DNA of 6,721 nt from Parafilimonas sp. (lineage in GTDB: Bacteria; Bacteroidota; Bacteroidia; Chitinophagales; Chitinophagaceae): assembly GCA_025927795.1 (NCBI GenBank), contig JAICKT010000247.1:1-6721 (forward strand), given 5' to 3'. Under the pieces are notes generated by a model. It searched no databases, had not been told where the DNA came from, and saw only the letters and a program-made list of their open reading frames with translations. The position numbers were made by a program, and so were the translations under genes. The stretch's first letter is position 1, and each line of letters begins with the position of its first letter. Shown one piece after another: positions 1 to 5,319 of the stretch.

Positions 1-647
1 GCTTTATATTCAATAAACATTTTCCAATCGTTGGGTAATGCTGCATATACTTCATTCAAACTTTCCAAAGTATTTTGAAAGGCTATCCTAAAATTCAGTT
101 GCCCGGGAAAACAACTGCCATCGCTTAACCAAACAGTTAATGCCTTTGAACCTAATTCAATTCCATATTTTATTACTTCAATATTATGCCCGATGGCTTG
201 CTTTCGCACCGCTTTATCAACGTGCTGCATTGAACCAAACTTGTAACTTAGTTTTTGATTAGGTTGATCCTGGAAAGTGTTTGAATTCATTGCATCAAAC
301 CTTATATCAAACTGCCCAGCTAAATTTTTTATATGATTTGCATCTGAAGGAATGTCCCATGGAATATGTAAAGAAATTGCGCCGCTGTTTTTATTTAATG
401 CATGAAGCAATCCGATGTCTTCAATTTTTTCTTCAAGATTGCGTGGTTCACCACCAATACTAAAACGCCCAAATCTTGTTCCGCCCGAACCCAATGCCCA
501 GCTTGGAATGGCAATCTGAAACGCCATTAATTTTTGAAGGATATCATCAACGTTATTTATTTCGGCAGCAAAAAAATCAAACCTGCGTTTGTGCTCACTC
601 AATAATGATTGATTGTGTTCTTCAATTTTATTTTTTTGTATTTGCAT
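1..647 (-). CDS. rhaI: L-rhamnose isomerase, Pseudomonas stutzeri/RhaI type (N-terminal part, runs off left edge)
   Basis: This cytoplasmic TIM-barrel metalloenzyme interconverts L-rhamnose and L-rhamnulose, the first committed step of rhamnose catabolism. The visible 215 codons start at ATG 647-645; an in-frame TAA lies four codons upstream, which fixes the start. Family-like blocks are seen in order: TRFGRF (residues 57-62), GEPRNLEEKIED (66-77), SLHIPWD (92-98, with H94 a candidate for the ring-opening histidine), TVWLSDGS (171-178), PGQ (181-183), and FIEYK at the window edge (211-215). E214 there is probably the first metal-ligand glutamate of the family. The remaining metal ligands and roughly half the protein lie outside the window. 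It follows the AraA-like isomerase gene after a 204-nt gap filled largely by an inverted-repeat element, and no Shine-Dalgarno is seen. The assignment rests on motif recall, and a related sugar isomerase of the same family is the main alternative. Confidence 0.85.
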   Translation of the reverse strand, partial: MQIQKNKIEEHNQSLLSEHKRRFDFFAAEINNVDDILQKLMAFQIAIPSWALGSGGTRFGRFSIGGEPRNLEEKIEDIGLLHALNKNSGAISLHIPWDIPSDANHIKNLAGQFDIRFDAMNSNTFQDQPNQKLSYKFGSMQHVDKAVRKQAIGHNIEVIKYGIELGSKALTVWLSDGSCFPGQLNFRIAFQNTLESLNEVYAALPNDWKMFIEYK

Positions 648-709
648 GCAATAGTATTAAGACTTAATTATTTTTTTGATATCAACTTAGAAGCTGTTTA
701 AATTTAATA

Positions 710-799
710 CTTAGGCTAAAGCCAATTGCTTTTTTCTTCATTATAACCCAAGACTTAAGTCTTGGGTATTTAAAAACGTTGTTCCGGCTTTAGCCTAAG
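710..799. repeat. Inner 14-bp inverted repeat (REP-like arms)
   Basis: The arm cttaggctaaagcc at 710-723 is the exact reverse complement of 786-799. Each arm also contains GGCT-WW-AGCC, so each can fold on itself as well as pair with the other. That is a common design of REP-type repeats associated with RAYT transposases. In the minus-strand transcript the arms would bring the whole 90-nt interval into one stem that encloses the central palindrome. Confidence 0.75.
746..767. repeat. Perfect 22-bp palindrome
   Basis: The half-site acccaagactt (746-756) is followed directly by its reverse complement (757-767), centred on CTTAAG. No T-tract follows on either strand, so it is not a typical intrinsic terminator. 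A loopless palindrome of this length could be a protein-binding site or the tip of a cruciform. The 9-mer aagacttaa within it (750-758) also occurs at 659-667, just outside the element and ahead of rhaI. Confidence 0.8.
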
Positions 800-851
800 C
801 GCATTTATTTTTTTGCTATAATAAATTATTTGAATCATTTTTAAACAGCTT

Positions 852-2282
852 CTAACAAACCTGCGCTGCATCAATATTTAATAACTGTGCGAGTTTTTTT
901 ATTTTAGAACTGATATGCCCAACACCAACAGCGCAATGATGTGCAGGCGCAAAACTATTCCATTCATTCACAAACTTTCTTGCGCCAATTGAAAATTTAT
1001 AACGGCTATTTGTGTTGCCAATTTCAAGAACAGGACCAGCAAGAGATTCGCCTTCGGCAATTACAAATTGCAAACCACCACTTTTATTTTCCGCAACACT
1101 TAGCAGAGTAACCGGTCCATTTTTTACAGACATTTCTACTGAAACACCTTTGCCAACTTTACCATGATAAACTTTTAAAGGTTTCAGTTTTGTTTTGCCT
1201 TCTGCGATTGCAATATGTCCCGGACCATCGTGTCCCATCAATACAACATCATCTTTAAAATCCATTGCATAATATTCAGTAAAGGAACCCCCGGCGCCAA
1301 ACGAATCCATAATCTTCATTGCCTGCACATTTTTTATTTCATATTCGCCGGCAACCGGAATACCTCTCGCTGTAAGCAGTGAATTTCCAGGAATAATTGA
1401 ACTGATTGTTTCTTTGTTGTCTGCATTGCCTGTTCCTTTATAATAGTATGCGATTGAACCTAATTTATATTTTTGAACCAGCTTATCCAATGAAACAGAA
1501 GTGATAGCTGCTTTTTTCAATTCATCTTCATCACAGTCTTGCTGCACATCAAATTCATTATAAAAAATTTTTAATCTTTCATTCATTTCTTCATCTGAAA
1601 CCTCTTTGCGCAACGCAGCTAATTCTTCCACTTCAATCAACTCAATATGACCGCCAAAATATTTATACTGTTTGGTTAAGTCAGTATAAATATCGAGCAT
1701 ACCACTATAATAATGACCCATACAACCAAGCCGGTTATACTGCATTATTTTAGCCACACGTGCCGCCTCAACCCATTCTTTAATTTCATTCCAACATGCG
1801 TCATCATTGTGCAGCATGCCTGTTACCTGGTGAAATGCAATTCCTGTTCTGTTGAAAACATTTGCAATTTCAGGAACCGGGCAAGCAGAACAAAACGCAA
1901 GCCATTCGCCGGTCATTTTTGTTCTGTCGTTGAGATTATTAAACGATGTATAATCTATCGCAGCACCAGGAGAAAGATTTAAAATAATGACAGGAACTTT
2001 TGCTTTTTGTACAACAGGCAAAACAGTTGATGACAATGCATAAGTTGTAACATATAAAAAAATAATATCAACATCTTCTTTCCGAAATCTTACTCCGGCA
2101 TCAAAAGCTTTATCAATATTATCAATCAATCCTGCATTAATAATTTGCGGATGAATTGCAGCAATTTTTTTTTCAACGATGGAAAGATAATTTTCAAGTC
2201 TTTGTTTTAAACCTTCAAACTGTTCCCAATAAGCATCAAGACCAATTGCAAACAAACCAATTTTCAACTGCGCATCATTCAT
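852..2282 (-). CDS. L-arabinose/L-fucose isomerase-family protein (AraA-like)
   Basis: This is a predicted cytoplasmic, metal-dependent aldose-ketose isomerase of 476 aa, close to the roughly 500 aa of E. coli AraA. The AraA catalytic quartet can be placed by motif: E313 in AGEYE, E336 in SFTEYYAMDF, H351 in LMGH, and H449 in APAHHCAVG. These match E306, E333, H350 and H450 of E. coli AraA in order and approximate spacing. The N-terminal part carries LNLSPGAAIDY (101-111) and a cysteine-containing CSACPVPEI (131-139), and GCMGHYYSGMLD is at 186-197. The start ATG is 11 nt after the rhaM stop, suggesting translational coupling. The true substrate is uncertain. A dedicated RhaI follows, so this enzyme may act on L-arabinose, L-fucose or another deoxy or pentose sugar. 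The TAG stop lies inside the terminal repeat of the downstream element. An A9 run on the coding strand falls in codons 37-40. Family call firm; substrate open. Confidence 0.85.
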   Translation of the reverse strand: MNDAQLKIGLFAIGLDAYWEQFEGLKQRLENYLSIVEKKIAAIHPQIINAGLIDNIDKAFDAGVRFRKEDVDIIFLYVTTYALSSTVLPVVQKAKVPVIILNLSPGAAIDYTSFNNLNDRTKMTGEWLAFCSACPVPEIANVFNRTGIAFHQVTGMLHNDDACWNEIKEWVEAARVAKIMQYNRLGCMGHYYSGMLDIYTDLTKQYKYFGGHIELIEVEELAALRKEVSDEEMNERLKIFYNEFDVQQDCDEDELKKAAITSVSLDKLVQKYKLGSIAYYYKGTGNADNKETISSIIPGNSLLTARGIPVAGEYEIKNVQAMKIMDSFGAGGSFTEYYAMDFKDDVVLMGHDGPGHIAIAEGKTKLKPLKVYHGKVGKGVSVEMSVKNGPVTLLSVAENKSGGLQFVIAEGESLAGPVLEIGNTNSRYKFSIGARKFVNEWNSFAPAHHCAVGVGHISSKIKKLAQLLNIDAAQVC

Positions 2283-2293
2283 AAAATGAATTC

Positions 2294-2608
2294 TTATTGG
2301 AGATAAAAAACTTCTTTCAGTTCAACAACAACAGGCGAACCATCTTTATTTGTTTCCATTATATCTTTCATATAAGTCCACCATTTTTTCATTACTGGCT
2401 CCCGCGATAATGCATCAAGGTTTTTTGCATCATCAATGGTTAAATATGCAAACAAAAAGCTTGTTTCTTCATCAAGAAAAATAGAATAATCGGCAATGCC
2501 TGCTTGTTTTAATAATTGTTTCAAATCATTCCACAATTCGTCATGACGTTTTTTATATTCCGCTTCATAGCCTTTAAATAATTTCATCTTAAATGCAACA
2601 CGCTGCAT
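2294..2608 (-). CDS. rhaM: L-rhamnose mutarotase
   Basis: RhaM catalyses interconversion of the alpha and beta anomers of L-rhamnopyranose in the cytoplasm, feeding the anomer used by the isomerase. The protein is 104 aa, exactly the length of E. coli RhaM (RhaU), and appears to align without gaps. Y18 and H22 (in EYKKRHDE) and the W76-W77 pair match the residues known from the E. coli enzyme (Y18, H22, W76). The C-terminus ELKEVFYLQ matches the family ending EL.EVFYLP. That full-length agreement supports the first ATG (2608-2606) over the internal M8. The gene begins 17 nt after the GH39-like stop and ends 11 nt before the AraA-like isomerase. No Shine-Dalgarno is visible, as is usual in Bacteroidota. 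There is no sign of truncation or missing residues. Confidence 0.96.
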   Translation of the reverse strand: MQRVAFKMKLFKGYEAEYKKRHDELWNDLKQLLKQAGIADYSIFLDEETSFLFAYLTIDDAKNLDALSREPVMKKWWTYMKDIMETNKDGSPVVVELKEVFYLQ

Positions 2609-2625
2609 GCTGTTTTGTTTATGAA

Positions 2626-4107
2626 TTAATTTAATTGTACCACTGCAACTGCAAACGGCTTTAATGTTAAGTCTTCATCTTTCAATGTTATTTCTGCAGC
2701 AGAATTTTCACCTGTACTTTCATCCACATAATTTGCAATTGCGTTTTTTGCCTCAGCAGGCAAATGCACTTTTATTTCTTTATTATAAGGATTGATGAAT
2801 AAAATTTTTTTTCCTTGAGTTGTAATAAAAGCTTGCGAAATTATATTACCGCCAATTAAAGAAGTTTGAACTAATTTATCACCTGCACTAAAATTATCTT
2901 TCAGCAATTTCAAAATCCAGTAACGTGCATTTGGATTTCCATTTTTCCAGTCAACCATACTTACATCAGGAAACTGTGTTGGATACCCAACCAGTTGTGA
3001 TTCTCCTGCAACATCAATTCCCATTTGTGTCAACTGAAGAAAAACATAAGCATACATGGCGCCTGATAAATTCCAGTAATCATTCGGAATATCATCACCG
3101 CTTGCATTAATTATAGTTCCAATTTCATTAATGGTGGTAATTGTTTTTGGCGAAAGTCTTTTGCGAATACTTTCAATAAAGCGAACCTTTTCAAGGAATG
3201 CGTTTGCTTTATCAAAAAATGCGTATTGATAATTTTCTAATTCTTCCCCTGCATAAGAAGGCGTACCATAAAAATGATAAGAAATTGCATCTAACGGAAT
3301 TCCGGGTTTATGATTTTTATGATTCAAAAAATATTCATAAAAATCAGGACCTGTACTAAACGCAAGCGATATACCTACAAATTTGGTTGAAGGTGAAATC
3401 TTTTTTAATCGCTCAACAATGGCATCATACATTTTTGTATAAACCTGCGGTGAAATATTATGTTCCAAATCCGGCTCATTCAACACTTCCCAATAATCAA
3501 TTTTATAATGATGATTCGATGGATGAAATTTTCCCAACTCATCTGTAAAACCACCCTTTGTGTACCAGCTAAATAATCGCTCATAATAATCTGCCACTTC
3601 TTTCATTGTTGTATCACGCAATTGCGCACCATCATTATATGCCCAAAAAACATCGTAAGCATTTTCAGGGTATGGCATATCATAATTTATTTTCCACATC
3701 CATGAAGGTGTGGTACTGAAATTAATAACAACACTATGACCGCTGGTTGCATTCATAATAGCTTCCATCGTGCTGTCCGGATAAGTAAAATCCCAAAACG
3801 TACTGTCTTTGGTTGGTGCTCTTAATTCTGCAACAGCCATTTTTGGATAAGGGAACCATGGCACATAACGTACATAATCTGCGTTTAAATTTTTTAAGGC
3901 TTCAAATACTTTTTTATGTATGGGCGAAGATGGACGCACCATTGGATTTTCTACCACTTGTAATGTGGCTGTTGTTTTAGAAGTTGATGTTATTTTATTC
4001 CAGTCAACATTTAATGTATCATTTTGTGCAAATAGATTTTGAGTGAGTGCAAAACATAAAATGCAAAAGAAGACAGGCAACTTATAATCAGAGTTTAATC
4101 TTTTCAT
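2626..4107 (-). CDS. Secreted GH39-like glycoside hydrolase (clan GH-A)
   Basis: The protein is 493 aa with a signal peptide: basic start MKR, hydrophobic stretch at about 10-23, and probable signal-peptidase I cleavage after LFA (residue 27). There is no lipobox, so a soluble periplasmic or secreted enzyme is expected. A TIM-barrel catalytic domain spans about 30-410. It contains YWEVLNEPD (205-213) with E211 as the predicted acid/base, and ITTINEIGT (323-331) with E328 as the predicted nucleophile, the pattern of retaining clan GH-A enzymes such as GH39. A short beta-rich C-terminal segment (about 410-493) resembles the sandwich that follows many GH-A barrels. Known GH39 activities include beta-xylosidase and alpha-L-iduronidase, and substrate cannot be told from sequence. 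Its position between rhaT and rhaM suggests a rhamnose-containing glycan. Start ATG 4107-4105 places the signal peptide correctly. Other GH-A families such as GH30 or GH5 are less likely. Confidence 0.8.
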   Translation of the reverse strand: MKRLNSDYKLPVFFCILCFALTQNLFAQNDTLNVDWNKITSTSKTTATLQVVENPMVRPSSPIHKKVFEALKNLNADYVRYVPWFPYPKMAVAELRAPTKDSTFWDFTYPDSTMEAIMNATSGHSVVINFSTTPSWMWKINYDMPYPENAYDVFWAYNDGAQLRDTTMKEVADYYERLFSWYTKGGFTDELGKFHPSNHHYKIDYWEVLNEPDLEHNISPQVYTKMYDAIVERLKKISPSTKFVGISLAFSTGPDFYEYFLNHKNHKPGIPLDAISYHFYGTPSYAGEELENYQYAFFDKANAFLEKVRFIESIRKRLSPKTITTINEIGTIINASGDDIPNDYWNLSGAMYAYVFLQLTQMGIDVAGESQLVGYPTQFPDVSMVDWKNGNPNARYWILKLLKDNFSAGDKLVQTSLIGGNIISQAFITTQGKKILFINPYNKEIKVHLPAEAKNAIANYVDESTGENSAAEITLKDEDLTLKPFAVAVVQLN

Positions 4108-4205
4108 ACTTTAATTATTTTCAAAATCTGTTGTAGTGAACAATCTTTAAAGTCAGAGACTTTGCGCATATTACTGCGAAGTCTGGAGACTTCGCAGAGC
4201 TATTA
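4108..4205. repeat. Two related hairpins between rhaT and the GH39-like gene (4149-4163 and 4174-4197)
   Basis: The stronger hairpin has perfect 11-bp arms, ctgcgaagtct (4174-4184) and agacttcgcag (4187-4197), separated by GG; in practice the last pair would open to give a TGGA tetraloop. The weaker one pairs aaagtc (4149-4154) with gacttt (4158-4163). Aligned, both read AAGTC-n-GAGACTTyGC with a one-base gap, so they look like diverged copies of one unit. In the transcript the strong hairpin begins 8 nt after the rhaT stop. No U-run follows (TAATATG), so it is more likely an mRNA 3'-end stabiliser or an intergenic repeat than an intrinsic terminator. The rest of this 98-nt gap shows no clear promoter. 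Confidence 0.75.
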
Positions 4206-5261
4206 TTACTTCATCGCATTACCATATCCCACCAATAACACAGACGCAATTATTGTAATAATACCAATTGTTATAGTTGCTTTTGTTTTTGTGCTCACGC
4301 CTTTCCATTCTTTTAAAACAATACCCCACATATTTGCCGTAAGAATTATAAACGACATGTGCAAAATCCAACTGCTGGCACCATTGCCTAATTTGCTTTC
4401 GCCCATTCCATAAAAAAAGAATTGCAAAAACCATGTGGTACCGGCAAGCGCAGAGAGTATATAATTTTTTAATAGTGGTGTATTTTGTTTTGTGTAATCA
4501 CCAAACGTTTTATTACGCGCATTTAAAATCATACACCAAATAAAATTAGTTGCAAGTCCGCCCCACAAAAGCGTTATGTACGTAACATTGTTTTGATATA
4601 ACGGATTGAAACCCGCCGCTACAGCAGCTTGCGCCATTGGCTTTCCTGCTTCAATACCAAAATTGAAACAAGCACTCATGATTCCTGAAAAAATTGCAAC
4701 CAATAAGCCTTTGGTAAGATTAAATTCCGCAACAGATTTTTTCTTTTCTGCTTCGGGCAATTCTTTTTCTTTCAACATACCTGCACGTCCGCAAATAAAA
4801 ATTCCAAGCAAACAAATTATTATGCCTGCCAATACAATTCTTCCCCATGAAGTAGCAAGCAAGTCGTGAAAAGTTGTTTTGCCTTCTTCAGGATAAAAAT
4901 TATAATAAATTGATGGAACCAGCGCACCAAACGCAGAACAAAAACCAAGCACAACAGAATTGCCCAAACTCATGCCGAGATAACGAACACCCAAACCATA
5001 AGTTAATCCGCCAAAGCCCCACAACACACCAAATAACATCGTATAACTAATAACAGATGATGGTGTATTTTTTATAATTTCCGCAAAACCAGGCACAGTA
5101 AGCCACGCAGCGAGTGGTGGCACAATTAGCCAGGAAAATAAACCACCGATAATCCAATAACTTTCCCAATGCCAGCCTTTTACTTTTTTATATGGCATGT
5201 AAAAACTACCCGATGCAAATCCGCCGATAAAGTGAAAAATTATTCCAAGTATTATTTGCAT
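4206..5261 (-). CDS. rhaT: L-rhamnose:proton symporter RhaT
   Basis: This inner-membrane carrier of the DMT superfamily imports L-rhamnose with a cation. The protein is 351 aa against 344 in E. coli RhaT and is hydrophobic throughout, with about ten predicted membrane segments. Shared blocks appear along the whole length: GSFYMPYKKVKGWHWES (18-34), LTYGLGVRYLGMSLG (86-100), FNLTKGLL (180-187), GKPMAQAA (206-213), WFLQFFFYGMG (277-287), SSWILHMSF (296-304) and VLKEWK (315-320). A hydrophilic, lysine- and glutamate-rich linker (about 159-177) lies between the two halves. The start ATG 5261-5259 matches the short E. coli N-terminus and follows an AT-rich stretch without Shine-Dalgarno. It is 58 nt downstream of the GH78 stop, and that gap contains a 14-bp tandem repeat. 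No missing segment or frameshift is seen. Confidence 0.96.
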   Translation of the reverse strand: MQIILGIIFHFIGGFASGSFYMPYKKVKGWHWESYWIIGGLFSWLIVPPLAAWLTVPGFAEIIKNTPSSVISYTMLFGVLWGFGGLTYGLGVRYLGMSLGNSVVLGFCSAFGALVPSIYYNFYPEEGKTTFHDLLATSWGRIVLAGIIICLLGIFICGRAGMLKEKELPEAEKKKSVAEFNLTKGLLVAIFSGIMSACFNFGIEAGKPMAQAAVAAGFNPLYQNNVTYITLLWGGLATNFIWCMILNARNKTFGDYTKQNTPLLKNYILSALAGTTWFLQFFFYGMGESKLGNGASSWILHMSFIILTANMWGIVLKEWKGVSTKTKATITIGIITIIASVLLVGYGNAMK

Positions 5262-5274
5262 TAAATCAATTTTT

Positions 5275-5302
5275 TCGTCAAACGTGAATCGTTAAACGTG
5301 AA
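5275..5302. repeat. 14-bp tandem direct repeat (two copies, one mismatch)
   Basis: Unit tcgtcaaacgtgaa (5275-5288) is followed immediately by tcgttaaacgtgaa (5289-5302); only the fifth base differs. It occupies half of the 58-nt gap between the GH78 gene and rhaT, ending 14 nt before the rhaT start. It could be a chance slippage duplication, a dispersed intergenic repeat, or a two-site operator. On the minus strand one copy reads CACGTTTG, one base from the Bacteroidota -7 consensus TAnnTTTG, but no convincing -33 box was seen. Confidence 0.7.
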
Positions 5303-5319
5303 ATATTTGAAACCTAAAA

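Larger units (their letters stand above)
687..855. mobile_element. Concentric inverted-repeat element (MITE/REP-like), 16-bp perfect terminal repeats
   Basis: The outer arms are 687-702 (ttagaagctgtttaaa) and its exact reverse complement at 840-855. Inside lie a 14-bp inverted repeat (710-723 / 786-799) and a 22-bp perfect palindrome (746-767). The stretch encodes no protein, so it cannot mobilise itself. A TA dinucleotide flanks the shorter 13-bp arms on both sides (688-689 and 853-854), which would fit a TA target duplication of the IS630/Tc1 kind, but TA is too short to be proof. The inner structure is off-centre: 7 nt separate outer and inner arms on the left and 40 nt on the right. This suggests either a composite (a REP-like core inside another repeat) or decay. 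It fills most of the gap between the AraA-like isomerase and rhaI genes. The inverted repeats are read directly; mobility is inferred. Confidence 0.65.

Noticed and set aside
648..660. Possible Bacteroidota -7 box (TACTATTG) before rhaI
   Set aside because: It has one mismatch to TAnnTTTG, lies against the start codon so that transcription would begin inside the gene, and has no clear -33 TTTG partner.
281..667. Two plus-strand reading frames of 60 and 63 codons
   Set aside because: They lie antisense to the rhaI coding region, which has clear family motifs, and their translations show no recognisable domain.
746..767. Central palindrome as a Rho-independent terminator
   Set aside because: There is no T-tract on the 3' side on either strand and the arms are not GC-rich.
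687..855. A complete insertion sequence
   Set aside because: The interval between the terminal repeats is far too short for a transposase and contains no coding frame.
1713..1982. Plus-strand 89-codon frame inside the isomerase gene
   Set aside because: It is antisense to a conserved, uninterrupted coding region and is best explained as a shadow of it.
4219..4434. Minus-strand 71-codon frame overlapping the 3' part of rhaT
   Set aside because: It is an out-of-frame reading of rhaT, with low-complexity Asn/Tyr-rich sequence and no independent support.
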